Shown: positions 34,422-46,737 of the stretch, in pieces | How the letters are laid out: every line of letters starts with the position of its first letter | Numbering within the stretch: position 1 is the stretch's first letter | Assembly (NCBI GenBank): GCA_030157545.1 | Contig: JAOAUN010000020.1 | Span: 1-64,000 of the forward strand | Length of the DNA stretch: 64,000 nt | DNA from: Burkholderiaceae bacterium | Lineage (GTDB): Bacteria > Pseudomonadota > Gammaproteobacteria > Burkholderiales > Burkholderiaceae_D | Direction: 5' to 3' | The notes under the pieces: model-generated | The model's database searches: none | Seen by the model: the letters and a program-made list of their open reading frames with translations, nothing else | What the model was told of the DNA's origin: nothing | Program-made: the position numbers and the translations under genes

Positions 34422-37400
34422 GTGCGGTTAACTTCACTAAAATTATCGGGATTCAAGTCGTTCGTCGACCCCACAAACTTTCAGGTGCCAGGCCAGCTGG
34501 TGGGCGTTGTCGGTCCCAATGGCTGTGGCAAATCCAATATTATCGACGCGGTGCGCTGGGTGCTGGGCGAATCCAAAGCGTCCGAGTTGCGCGGCGAATC
34601 AATGCAAGACGTCATTTTTAATGGCACAAACACGCGCAAACCGGCCGGTCGCTCGTCCGTTGAACTGGTGTTTGATAACGCTGACGGCAAGGCTTCCGGA
34701 CAATGGAGCACTTACGCCGAGATCGCGGTCAAGCGCACGCTGACGCGTGATGGCACTTCGACTTATTACATCAACAACCAGGCGGTACGCCGCCGCGATA
34801 TCCAAGACATCTTCCTCGGTACTGGCCTCGGACCGCGTGCATACGCAATCATCGGGCAGGGCATGATTTCGCGCATTATTGAGGCGCGTCCTGAAGAGTT
34901 GCGCATCTTCCTTGAAGAGGCAGCCGGTGTGTCCAAGTACAAGGAGCGCCGCCGCGAAACTGAAAACCGTCTGCATGACACGCGTGAAAATCTGACACGG
35001 GTGGATGACATCCTGCGTGAATTGAACGCAAATCTGGAAAAGCTGCAGGCGCAGGCTGAAGTTGCGCAAAAATTCCATACGCTGCAATCGGATCAGGAAG
35101 AAAAGCAGAAGCTGCTGTGGTTGCTGCGCAAGAATGAAGCGAAAGCCGAGCAGGAAAAATTCACGCGTGACATAGAAAAATCACAGACTGATCTCGAAGA
35201 GCAAAACGCAAAACTGCGGCACATCGAAAGCGAACTCGAACATCAGCGGCAAGCGCATTACGCTGCCGGTGACCGTATGCATACAGCGCAGGGCGCGCTC
35301 TATCAGACCAATTCTGAAATCGGCAGCCTCGAAGCACAGATCAAGTTCGTCATTGAATCGCGCTCCCGTCTGCAGACGCAGCTGAATTCACTCACTGCGC
35401 AGCGCGACCAGTGGCAGCGGCAGGGTACACAATTTCAGGAAGAGCTCGCGCAATCCGAGCAAGAACTGGAAGAGCACGGTATGCGCGTCGAGCAGGCGCA
35501 GGAACTGGTCCAGCGCCAACAGGAAAGCTTGCCGTCGCTGGAAGAAAGCTGGCGCGCAGCGCAGCTCTCCAGCACCGAATCACGCTCACGTATCATGCAG
35601 GCGCAGCAAAAGATCGAACTCGAATCTGCGCATCAGCGCAATGCATCGAATATCCTGGCCGGACTGGTGCAGCGCCGTGAACGATTGATGCAGGAGCAAA
35701 GCGGTTTATCACTGCCCGATACTGCGCATCTTTCGAATCTGAAAATGCAGATGGAAGAAAAGCAGGCGCAGCTGGAAGAAGCCAGCGCACAGCTGGAAGA
35801 AGCCCGCGAACGCCAGCCTGTTTTGGAACAAGAGCGGCGCGATGCACAGGAGCAGTCAAATACCGAGAGCGCCAACTATGCGCAATTCGAGGCGCGCCTG
35901 TCGGCGCTCAAGCAATTGCAGGAGAGCGTGCAGACCGAAGGCAAGGTAGCGCCATGGCTCAACAAGCACGAGCTCGGCAGTTTGCCACGCCTGTGGCAAA
36001 AGCTGCATATTGAACCAGGCTGGGAAACAGCACTGGAGTCCGTGCTGCGCGAGAGGACCGGTGCGCTGGAAGTCTCGAATCTGGATTGGGCCAAGGCTTT
36101 TTTCAGTGATTCGCCGCCGTCCAAGCTGTCGTTGTTTTCCGCCAATGGCGCAGCCACCGCTGTCGAAGCAGCCCCGGCCGGCATGAAGCCTCTGCTGTCG
36201 CTTTTGCAATTGAATGACCCTGGGCTGCGCGCGCTGATGCAGGACTGGCTGCACAATGTCTACATCGCCGACGACGCCGCTGCTGCGCTGGCAGAGCGCA
36301 CCAGGTTGCCGGCCGGCGCTTGTCTGGTGACGCGCCAGGGGCATGTGGTGAGCAAGCTGTCGGTGCGTTTTTATGCGGCTGACTCCGAGCAGGACGGCAT
36401 GCTGGCTCGGCAGCAGGAAATCGATAATCTGACCCGGCAGCTGCGCGCTCAGCAAATGCTTGCTGACGAAGCCAAGCAGCGTTCGGTTCGCGCCGATAGC
36501 ACACTAACGCAAGCGACCCAGAAACTACAAGAGTTGACCCAGCAAGTGTCGTTGCTGACGCAGACTGGTCACAGCCTGCAGATCGAGATCGTCAAGCTGT
36601 CCGAGGTGCAGGAGCGTTTCAGCCAGCGCAGCACACAGATCGCTTCGGATCTTGCCGAAATCGCTGCGCAGGAAGCCGAGCAGCAGCATATCAAGGCCGA
36701 ATCGGAAGCCAGTTTCGAGCAGCTCGATGTCGAACTGGCGACGATGCAGGAGCAACATGAAGATGGACAAACGGTTTATCTGGAGCGTGAGCAGGCCTTG
36801 AATCAGGCGCGCGAGCAATTACGTGAATTCGAGCGCGCCGCGCAGCAAGCAGAATTTGCACAGAAATCGCATGCCAACCGGATTGAAGAACTCAAGCGCA
36901 GTATTGCAACGGCACTTGAGCAGTCTGCTCAGTTGTTTGCCAGTATGGAGCAGGGCACGCTGGAACTGGAATCACTGGACGATCAGACCGCGCAGGCGGG
37001 TTTGCAGTCCTTGCTTGAACGGCGCAGCGAGCAGGAAGTCGCGCTGGCGAATGCACGTCACGAGCTGGATCAGTTGACGCAGCATATGCGCGGTCAGGAT
37101 GAAGCAAAGATGGCAGTTGATCGTAGCCTGCAACCGATGCGCGACCGCATTGTTGAACTTCAACTCAAAGAGCAGGCGGCGCGATTGAATCAAGAGCAGT
37201 ATGCGACCCAGCTGGCTGAAGCGCAGGCAGACGAGCTTGCGCTGGCCGAGAAGCTGGGCGACGATGTGCGTCCTTCTTACTTGCAGGGCGAAGTAACGCG
37301 CCTGACCAATATGATTGCGTCCTTGGGCGCGGTCAACCTTGCGGCGCTGGATGAACTGGCGCAGGCTTCGGAACGCAAGAATTTCCTTGATGCGCAAAAT

Positions 37401-37949
37401 GCCGATCTGGTCGAAGCCATCACGACGCTGGAAGACGCCATCAGCAAGATCGACAAGGAAACGCGCGATCTGTTGCAAGACACCTTTGACAAGGTCAACC
37501 ATCATTTCGGTGAACTGTTCCCTATCCTGTTTGGCGGTGGCAATGCCAAACTGGTGATGACGGGCGAAGAGATTCTGGATTCGGGCGTGCAGGTGATGGC
37601 ACAGCCACCCGGCAAGAAAAACGCGACCATTCATTTGCTGTCAGGCGGCGAGAAAGCACTGACGGCGACGGCTTTGGTGTTCTCGATGTTCCAGTTGAAT
37701 CCCGCGCCCTTCTGTTTGCTTGATGAGGTTGATGCGCCGCTGGATGACGCCAATACCGAACGTTTCTGCAATATGGTCAAGCGGATGTCAGCCCATACGC
37801 AGTTCCTGTTTATTTCACATAACAAGATTGCGATGGAAATGGCACAGCAACTGATCGGTGTGACCATGCAAGAGCAGGGCGTGTCACGTATTGTGGCTGT
37901 TGATATGGAATCAGCCGCCAACCTGACTGCGGAGGCTCAGGCAGCTTAG
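34422..37949 (+). CDS. smc: Chromosome segregation ATPase SMC
   Basis: 1175 residues from GTG 34422. Head N-half with Walker A GPNGCGKSNIIDAVRW (31-46) and Q-loop region; long coiled-coil (about 170-500); hinge region (about 510-670); returning coiled-coil (about 680-1010); head C-half with signature LLSGGEKALTATAL and Walker B CLLDEVDAPLDDAN. The full-length family is about 1170-1190, so it is complete. SMC dimers, with ScpA/ScpB encoded elsewhere, organise and segregate the chromosome. zipA and ligA follow, as in other beta- and gammaproteobacteria. Confidence 0.97.
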   Translation: MRLTSLKLSGFKSFVDPTNFQVPGQLVGVVGPNGCGKSNIIDAVRWVLGESKASELRGESMQDVIFNGTNTRKPAGRSSVELVFDNADGKASGQWSTYAEIAVKRTLTRDGTSTYYINNQAVRRRDIQDIFLGTGLGPRAYAIIGQGMISRIIEARPEELRIFLEEAAGVSKYKERRRETENRLHDTRENLTRVDDILRELNANLEKLQAQAEVAQKFHTLQSDQEEKQKLLWLLRKNEAKAEQEKFTRDIEKSQTDLEEQNAKLRHIESELEHQRQAHYAAGDRMHTAQGALYQTNSEIGSLEAQIKFVIESRSRLQTQLNSLTAQRDQWQRQGTQFQEELAQSEQELEEHGMRVEQAQELVQRQQESLPSLEESWRAAQLSSTESRSRIMQAQQKIELESAHQRNASNILAGLVQRRERLMQEQSGLSLPDTAHLSNLKMQMEEKQAQLEEASAQLEEARERQPVLEQERRDAQEQSNTESANYAQFEARLSALKQLQESVQTEGKVAPWLNKHELGSLPRLWQKLHIEPGWETALESVLRERTGALEVSNLDWAKAFFSDSPPSKLSLFSANGAATAVEAAPAGMKPLLSLLQLNDPGLRALMQDWLHNVYIADDAAAALAERTRLPAGACLVTRQGHVVSKLSVRFYAADSEQDGMLARQQEIDNLTRQLRAQQMLADEAKQRSVRADSTLTQATQKLQELTQQVSLLTQTGHSLQIEIVKLSEVQERFSQRSTQIASDLAEIAAQEAEQQHIKAESEASFEQLDVELATMQEQHEDGQTVYLEREQALNQAREQLREFERAAQQAEFAQKSHANRIEELKRSIATALEQSAQLFASMEQGTLELESLDDQTAQAGLQSLLERRSEQEVALANARHELDQLTQHMRGQDEAKMAVDRSLQPMRDRIVELQLKEQAARLNQEQYATQLAEAQADELALAEKLGDDVRPSYLQGEVTRLTNMIASLGAVNLAALDELAQASERKNFLDAQNADLVEAITTLEDAISKIDKETRDLLQDTFDKVNHHFGELFPILFGGGNAKLVMTGEEILDSGVQVMAQPPGKKNATIHLLSGGEKALTATALVFSMFQLNPAPFCLLDEVDAPLDDANTERFCNMVKRMSAHTQFLFISHNKIAMEMAQQLIGVTMQEQGVSRIVAVDMESAANLTAEAQAA

Positions 37950-38091
37950 AGCTTCTAACAAAATGCCCCTAGTGTTAAATCTGTCGCCCCAGCGAAAGCT
38001 GGGGTCCAGCGACTTAGGTAGTGCACAACAAAAGCCACTGGGTCCCAGCGTGCGCTGGGACGACGGTTTGGGTCTTTTTGTTAGAGCTTCT
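37946..38091. repeat. Dispersed hairpin repeat, copy C, in a small insertion-like element
   Basis: Two facing units (37982-38010 with GTCGCCCCAGCG/GCTGGGGTCC; 38037-38065 with GGGTCCCAGCG/CGCTGGGAC) resemble copies A and B. Outside them lie TCTAACAAAA (37954-37963) and its complement TTTTGTTAGA (38076-38085). An 11-bp direct repeat TTAGAGCTTCT stands at 37946-37956 and 38081-38091, like a target duplication. The left one contains the smc stop codon. Confidence 0.6.
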
Positions 38092-38170
38092 TAAGAATTT
38101 GTAGATGGTGGGTTTGGATTCGCCTCCCCACCCTGCATTTATTTATGCACTACCAGCTTTGATTGACGCT

Positions 38171-38386
38171 TTAGTTCCAATATTGCAAAGAGCGCGCCAT
38201 GGCGGCTCGCTTCTGATAGTAGGCTTCGTTTTCTTCTGCTTCGCAAGCACGTTCATGCTCGACGGCAGCGCAAATAAGGAAGTGCTCTTCAGTTCGACGA
38301 AGCCACCATTGGCGCAGTTTCTGGAGCATAGGTTTAACGCTAAGCATGGTGAGTGCCTGGAATTTGATGTCGGTGATTTCAGCCAT
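38171..38386 (-). CDS. Small hypothetical protein
   Basis: 71 residues from ATG 38386, supported by AAGGA at 6 bp; a longer frame from 38476 is less likely. The sequence is helical and rich in Ala, Glu and Trp: MAEITDIKFQALTMLSV, then LRQWWLRRTEEHFLI and EHERACEAEENEAYYQKRAAMARSL. No family recognised. It lies alone between smc and zipA on the opposite strand, just inside the repeat element. The good ribosome-binding site and charged-helix composition argue for a real gene. Confidence 0.55.
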   Translation of the reverse strand: MAEITDIKFQALTMLSVKPMLQKLRQWWLRRTEEHFLICAAVEHERACEAEENEAYYQKRAAMARSLQYWN

Positions 38387-38599
38387 GATTTTCCTTCGCA
38401 TTAAGTTTGTTATTGTTTTGCTATCATAATGGCAGCCGTCTGAGAAGTCTTGATCAATATCAACATGACAAACCAAGTGCTGGCAGGAAAATAGTTCTAC
38501 TAAATCAAAATTACTTAGAACGCATGCTTAGTAAGGGTTTTAGCCTGATTGGCTTACGCATCCTTTAAAATTTCGCTTCGATGTACAAGTTAATGAGCC

Positions 38600-38692
38600 A
38601 TGAACACCTTCTGGATTGATCCTATGAATGAAAAGCCTGAATCAGGTCCTGTGCAGGCAGTTGCATTTGTTGTGTGCGGAGTAAATATATGA
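38600..38692 (+). CDS. Possible 30-residue leader peptide of zipA
   Basis: ATG 38600 opens 30 codons that end in TGA overlapping the zipA ATG by 4 bp (ATGA). The predicted peptide (MNTFWIDPMNEKPESGPVQA...) has no known relatives to me, and its ribosome-binding site is poor. The exact stop/start overlap is the only support; it could couple translation to zipA or be chance. The rest of the 38387-38599 gap shows no gene. Confidence 0.22.
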   Translation: MNTFWIDPMNEKPESGPVQAVAFVVCGVNI

Positions 38693-39813
38693 CCGAACTT
38701 CAGACCAGCCTGATAGCAATCGGCGGTGTTATCGTTGTCGGCGTTATTTCTTACAATAAATGGCAAGAATGGCGCGCAAAAAAATCGGTTGAAAATGCCT
38801 TTTCTGCGTTGCAGGAGGATGTATTGATGGGGGCCGGAACACGCCGCCATGAACCCGTTCTGACAAACGACGAAGACCCGTCCACACCGGAAGTGCGAGA
38901 ACTAGCGCAGCAATATGACGATGCAGCGCAAAGTGAAATGCCAGATGCCGACGAAGACAGTGCTGAGTTTGTCGGCACTGCTCAACCAGTGACTCCGCAA
39001 TTCATTGAAGCCGTGCTCAAGCCTTCGCCGCTTGATGCCAGTATTGACTGCATCATTTCCGTTTTTCTCGATACGCCGCAGCGCGGCGAGAAGCTCAGCA
39101 CCTTGTTTCAGGGTTTGCGGCTGGTTGGAAATAAATCGGTGCAGCTCATTGGTCAGAGCGAGACCGGCCATTGGGAAACGGTCGCCCACGGCGGCGCTTA
39201 TCACGAGCTTCAGATTGGTGTTCAGCTAGCCACGCGTAGTGGACCGCTTACCGAACTTGAATATTCGGAGCTGGTAACGGGCCTAAATCAACTCGCCGAT
39301 GAGATTGGTTCGCAACCGGATTTGCCGGATATGCAGCAAGTGATGGCAGATGCACGCCGTTTGCATCAACTAATTCTTGAATTCGATGCGCAGTTATCCG
39401 TCAATGTTCAAGCCAAGAGTGCGCCATGGATGGTATCTACATTACGTCCGGCACTACAGCGGCAGGGTCTGGAATTGCGTCCTGACGGACGGCTGGTGAT
39501 GCCGGATGGCGATGGCGGCATGCTGTTTTCCTTGCTGACCAATGCAAGTCAGTCAGATGACACCAGCAAGCTCATGACCTTCCTCTTGCCCGTGCCATTA
39601 GTGGCACCCGAGCGCGACGGCTTTGCCGCTATGACGGCGTTTGCCAAAGCAATGGCAACGCGCTTGTCCGGTGTGGTTGTCGATGATTCCGGTCAGCCTT
39701 TATCGGAGCAGGCGATGAAAGAAATTTCTGCCCAGGTGCAAGCTTTTTATCAGGCGATGGAACAGGCCGGCGTCGAAGCTGGCTCAGTGCGCGCACAACG
39801 GCTGTTTGGCTGA
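38689..39813 (+). CDS. zipA: Cell division protein ZipA
   Basis: 374 residues from ATG 38689 with GGAG upstream. ZipA layout: N-terminal membrane helix (TSLIAIGGVIVVGVISYNKWQEWRAKK), a charged, acidic and disordered linker (about 40-90) and the C-terminal FtsZ-binding domain (about 100-370) with VSHG-like beta strands (VQLIGQSETGHWETV, LRPDGRLVMPD). The linker is acidic rather than Pro/Gln-rich, as often in betaproteobacteria. It tethers FtsZ to the inner membrane at the division site. Order smc-zipA-ligA supports the call, since ZipA sequences diverge a lot. Confidence 0.88.
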   Translation: MTELQTSLIAIGGVIVVGVISYNKWQEWRAKKSVENAFSALQEDVLMGAGTRRHEPVLTNDEDPSTPEVRELAQQYDDAAQSEMPDADEDSAEFVGTAQPVTPQFIEAVLKPSPLDASIDCIISVFLDTPQRGEKLSTLFQGLRLVGNKSVQLIGQSETGHWETVAHGGAYHELQIGVQLATRSGPLTELEYSELVTGLNQLADEIGSQPDLPDMQQVMADARRLHQLILEFDAQLSVNVQAKSAPWMVSTLRPALQRQGLELRPDGRLVMPDGDGGMLFSLLTNASQSDDTSKLMTFLLPVPLVAPERDGFAAMTAFAKAMATRLSGVVVDDSGQPLSEQAMKEISAQVQAFYQAMEQAGVEAGSVRAQRLFG

Positions 39814-39818
39814 TTTGA

Positions 39819-42766
<2,948 letters not shown>

Positions 42767-42806
42767 GAGTTTACTGTCCTGAATAAATTCAAACTGAGTT
42801 ACTTCT

Positions 42807-43340
42807 ATGGCCATAAGGGAAATACTGAAAATGGGCGACCCGCGTCTGCTGCAGCAGGCCGAGCCCGTTACCGAATTCGGCACACCCGAATTACAGGCTT
42901 TGATTGAAGATATGTTCGATACCATGCATGCGGCCGATGGCGCTGGCTTGGCTGCACCGCAGATCGGTGTCAATTTGCAGCTGGTGATTTTCGGTTTTCG
43001 CCAAAGTCCACGTTATCCCGATGCGCCACCCGTACCGGAAACCGTGCTGTTGAATCCGGTCTTGAAGCCGCTGTCGGACGAGATGGAAAACGGCTGGGAA
43101 GGGTGTTTGTCTGTGCCCGGCCTGCGTGGTGTGGTGCCGCGCTATACGAGCCTGCGTTACAGCGGCGTCGATCAAAATGGAAGCCCCATCGAACGGGATG
43201 TCGATGGCTTTCATGCGCGTGTAGTGCAACATGAATGCGACCATCTGATTGGCGTGTTGTACCCGATGCGGATAGAAGATTTTTCGCAGTTTGGCTTTAC
43301 CGAGGTGCTGTTTCCCGGCATGGACGACGCAGACGACTAA
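42807..43340 (+). CDS. def: Peptide deformylase
   Basis: 177 residues. The three motifs are [18 protein letters not shown] (metal Cys) and QHECDHLIG (HExxH metal His and catalytic Glu). The C-terminal extension is short. It removes the formyl group from nascent proteins. This copy is away from fmt, the usual def partner, so it may be a second deformylase of the genome; the sequence is intact. It converges on the pseudouridine synthase gene with 28 bp between. Confidence 0.95.
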   Translation: MAIREILKMGDPRLLQQAEPVTEFGTPELQALIEDMFDTMHAADGAGLAAPQIGVNLQLVIFGFRQSPRYPDAPPVPETVLLNPVLKPLSDEMENGWEGCLSVPGLRGVVPRYTSLRYSGVDQNGSPIERDVDGFHARVVQHECDHLIGVLYPMRIEDFSQFGFTEVLFPGMDDADD

Positions 43341-43368
43341 TGAGTTTGCATCTCTGCCACAGTGGTTG

Positions 43369-44115
43369 TTAAAACATTTCCTCTTCAAGCAGATAACGCC
43401 ATTGCCCAACCGGCAAATGTCCGAGCTTTACTTTACCAATCCTAACGCGCTTCAAACCCAGCACCTGTAATCCAACCATTTCGCACATGCGGCGGATCTG
43501 GCGTTTTTTTCCTTCGCGCAGAATGAAGCACAGCTGATCTTCATTCTGCCAGCGTACTTTGGCAGGCAGTAGCGCCTTGCCATCAAGCGAAAGGCCGTGA
43601 TTGAGTCGCTTCAGATCGGATTCAGGTAGCGTGCCGCCTTTAGTGTATTTCACGCGTACCAGATATTCTTTTTCAACACTGGTGTCTGCACCAATCAAAT
43701 GTTTGGCTACACGGCCGTCCTGCGTCAGCACTAGCAAGCCCGTTGAATCAATATCCAGCCGACCCGCTGGCACCAGGCTTTTCAGTTGTGCAGCGGAAAA
43801 TTGAATAGGGGCCTTGTCCTCGGCCCAGCGGTTTTCCGGCCGCACCAGCACGACGGCCGGTTTATAGCCATCTTCCGCCTGACCGCTGACATAGGCCATG
43901 GGCTTATTGATGAGGACGGTCACTTGCCTTGCCTGCTGCGCCTGTGCCTGTCTTTCTATCGTCACTTTCTGATGCGGCAGTACCTTGCTGCCGAGTTCGG
44001 AAATGACTTTGCCATCGACTCGCACCCAGCCTTTGGCAATCCAGTCATCGGCTTCGCGGCGGGAACAGAGTCCGAGTTCGGACATGCGTTTGGAGAGACG
44101 TAAGGGTTCAGTCAT
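43369..44115 (-). CDS. rRNA pseudouridine synthase, RsuA/RluF family
   Basis: 248 residues: an N-terminal S4 RNA-binding domain (LRLSKRMSELGLCSRREADDWIAKGWVRVDG) and the RsuA-family catalytic domain with the Asp in AGRLDIDSTGLLVLTQDG; REGKKRQIRRMCEMVGLQV is the third conserved box. Closest by eye to RluF (23S rRNA U2604-type), though RluB/RluE cannot be excluded. It lies 68 bp after glnD on the same strand. Confidence 0.88.
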   Translation of the reverse strand: MTEPLRLSKRMSELGLCSRREADDWIAKGWVRVDGKVISELGSKVLPHQKVTIERQAQAQQARQVTVLINKPMAYVSGQAEDGYKPAVVLVRPENRWAEDKAPIQFSAAQLKSLVPAGRLDIDSTGLLVLTQDGRVAKHLIGADTSVEKEYLVRVKYTKGGTLPESDLKRLNHGLSLDGKALLPAKVRWQNEDQLCFILREGKKRQIRRMCEMVGLQVLGLKRVRIGKVKLGHLPVGQWRYLLEEEMF

Positions 44116-44183
44116 GAGGCACAGATGATTAAACTAATTGTCAGTGTGAAGTGAGTTTTGATGGCGTCGAATTGCGAGGTCAT

Positions 44184-46736
44184 TTAGATACGCAACGCAT
44201 CCATCAAATCAGATTCCAGCGCGATCTGGCTGCGCGCATGCGACAGCACGGGACCATCAAGCAGAAACACGTCTTCAACGCGCTCGCCCAGTGTCATGAT
44301 CTTGGCCGTATGCAGATTGACCTTGTAGCGCGCCAGTACATTCGCAATCGAATACAGCAAGCCGGTACGGTCGCTGGCTGAAATCGAGAGCAGATAATAC
44401 TGCCCGCGTTCATCCGGCCGCAAATGCACGGTCGGGGTGATCGGGAATGTACGCGACAGCCGTGACAATCGTGGCTTGGCAGGTGCCGGCAACTCGATCT
44501 GCTTCTGCAGCCATTCGGGCAAGTCATGCTCGATCTGGCTGATTAGTTCGCGATAGTTGTCGGCGAAGTTAGGTTCGGTGACCAGAAATGTATCGAGTGC
44601 GTAGTTATCGCGCGTGGTGTGAATTTTTGCATCAAGAATGCCAAAGTTTTTACGGTCAAAATAGCTGCAGATGCGGGCAAACAAATCGGACTGGTCAGGC
44701 AAGTAGACGGTGACTTGCAAGCCTTCGCCTATTGCCGCCATGCGGCAGCGTACGATGGGAATGGCGCTGTGCAAGTGCTCGACCAGCACGCGCGTTTGCC
44801 AGGCAATTGTGGACGCATCATGGCGCAGGAAATAAGCAACGTCCAGATTTTTCCATAAGGCTTCGTGCTCATGTTCTGACAAGCCGAACAAGCGCAGCGT
44901 CGCAATCGCTTCACGTTGGCGGTTTTGCAGCTCGCGATCGGCCGATGGCGCTTCACCACCGAGCACGCGCAAACTCATGCGGTATAAGTCTTCAAGCAGC
45001 TTGCCCTTCCATGCATTCCAGACTTTCGGGCTGGTGCCGCGGATATCGCAAACGGTCAGCAAATAGAGCGCCGTCAGGTGGCGTTCATCTTTAACTAGTT
45101 TGACGAAGGCGCGCACGACATCCGGATCGGACAAGTCCTGTTTTTGTGCAACCTGCGACATGGTCAGATGCTGCTCGACCAGAAAAACAATGAGTTCTGT
45201 ATCGGACTTGCTCAAGCCATGTTCGCGGCAAAAACGACGCGCGTCCTGCTTGCCCAGATGCGAATGGTCACCGCCCCGGCCTTTGGCAATGTCATGGAAC
45301 AGCGCGGCGATATACAGCAACCACGGCTGCGCAAAGTTGGCCATCAGCTGGCTGCAGAATGGATATTCGTGCGCATGCTCGGTCATCGTGAAACGGCGTA
45401 CATTGCGCACCACCATCAGGATGTGCTGGTCGACGGTGTAGACATGGAACAGGTCATGCTGCATCTGCCCGATGATGCGGCGAAAGTTCGGCAGGTAGCG
45501 GCCGAGGATGGACAACTGGTTCATCTGCCGCAGCGCATGCGTGACGCCTTGCGGTGACTGCAAGATAGCCAGAAACAGGGCACGGTTTGCCGGATCGCGC
45601 CGGAATCCGGCGTCAATTTTGAAGCGTGCGTGCCACAGCGCGCGCTGGGTGCGCGCCGTCATGCCCTTGAACTCGCCGTGCTGTTGCAGCAGCAGGAAAA
45701 TTTCCAGCATTGCAGACGGGGTTTCCTCAAACACCTTGTCATGGTTGATGTCGACCATGCCGTTGACTTCGCTGAACCAGTCATTGATACGGTGCTGCAC
45801 ACTGTCTTGCGGGAAGAGCTGAGCCTCTATATTTTGCAGCAAGATCACATTGAGCTGGGTAACGGCTTTCGCTGCCCAGTAATAACGCTGCATCAGGACT
45901 TCGGATGCGCGGCGGGCTTCGTTGGTCGTAAAGCCGAAAGATTCAGCGATGGCGTTCTGCACGTCAAACACCAACCTGTCTTCACGACGTTTAGTGTGCA
46001 GATGCAGCCGTATGCGAATGTCCTTGAATGCGCGTTCTTTTTGATTTAGCTGACGCGCTTCTGTGGCAGTAATCAAGTCATGCTCTGCCAGCTCGCGCCA
46101 TGAATTGCCCAGCTGCGCGGCCTTTGCCACCCACAAAATAACTTGCAAATCACGCAGCCCGCCCGGGCTTTCCTTGCAGTTTGGCTCTAGGCTATATGGC
46201 GTATCTTCATACTTCACATGTCGCTGGCGCAGTTCCAGTGTCTTGGCCTGAAAAAACGCGCCCGGATCCATCGCCTGCGCAAAGCGTTCTTGTAGCGTGC
46301 GAAGGAGGGCGCGGCTGCCGGTGACATAGCGCGCTTCGAGCAAACTGGTCTGTACGGTAATGTCGGCGGCCGACTCACTCAGGCATTCATCTACCGTACG
46401 AATGCTGTGGCCTATTTCAAGACCGAGGTCCCAAAGATGTTGGACCAATTGTTCGAGTTTGCCGCGGGTGATCTCATCCGGCTCGCTGCCAAGCAGGATC
46501 AGCAGATCAATATCGGAATAGGGGAATAATTCACCCCGGCCGTAACCACCGACTGCGACTAACGTGGTATTGGCAGGAAAGGCATAGCTTTTCCAAGCCT
46601 GAGTCAAAATGAGGTCAGCGTGTTGACGCAAGCGCTTTAGCAGGCGCTCGGGTTTGCGGTCTGCTTCGTAATCCGCAATGATGGCTTCGCGACCACTCTT
46701 CAGCTGGTCACGCAAACTGATTATTGGAGAGGCCAT
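44184..46736 (-). CDS. glnD: Bifunctional [protein-PII] uridylyltransferase/UR enzyme
   Basis: 850 residues from ATG 46736, one base after the map stop. Nucleotidyltransferase domain with GGYGRGELFPYSDIDLLIL (63-81), a GlnD helical linker, the HD domain (AALFHDIAKGRGGDHSHLG) for removal of UMP, and two C-terminal ACT domains that sense glutamine. It modifies PII proteins (GlnB/GlnK) according to nitrogen status. Length matches the family. Order map-glnD is conserved with E. coli. Confidence 0.97.
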   Translation of the reverse strand: MASPIISLRDQLKSGREAIIADYEADRKPERLLKRLRQHADLILTQAWKSYAFPANTTLVAVGGYGRGELFPYSDIDLLILLGSEPDEITRGKLEQLVQHLWDLGLEIGHSIRTVDECLSESAADITVQTSLLEARYVTGSRALLRTLQERFAQAMDPGAFFQAKTLELRQRHVKYEDTPYSLEPNCKESPGGLRDLQVILWVAKAAQLGNSWRELAEHDLITATEARQLNQKERAFKDIRIRLHLHTKRREDRLVFDVQNAIAESFGFTTNEARRASEVLMQRYYWAAKAVTQLNVILLQNIEAQLFPQDSVQHRINDWFSEVNGMVDINHDKVFEETPSAMLEIFLLLQQHGEFKGMTARTQRALWHARFKIDAGFRRDPANRALFLAILQSPQGVTHALRQMNQLSILGRYLPNFRRIIGQMQHDLFHVYTVDQHILMVVRNVRRFTMTEHAHEYPFCSQLMANFAQPWLLYIAALFHDIAKGRGGDHSHLGKQDARRFCREHGLSKSDTELIVFLVEQHLTMSQVAQKQDLSDPDVVRAFVKLVKDERHLTALYLLTVCDIRGTSPKVWNAWKGKLLEDLYRMSLRVLGGEAPSADRELQNRQREAIATLRLFGLSEHEHEALWKNLDVAYFLRHDASTIAWQTRVLVEHLHSAIPIVRCRMAAIGEGLQVTVYLPDQSDLFARICSYFDRKNFGILDAKIHTTRDNYALDTFLVTEPNFADNYRELISQIEHDLPEWLQKQIELPAPAKPRLSRLSRTFPITPTVHLRPDERGQYYLLSISASDRTGLLYSIANVLARYKVNLHTAKIMTLGERVEDVFLLDGPVLSHARSQIALESDLMDALRI

Positions 46737-46737
46737 A

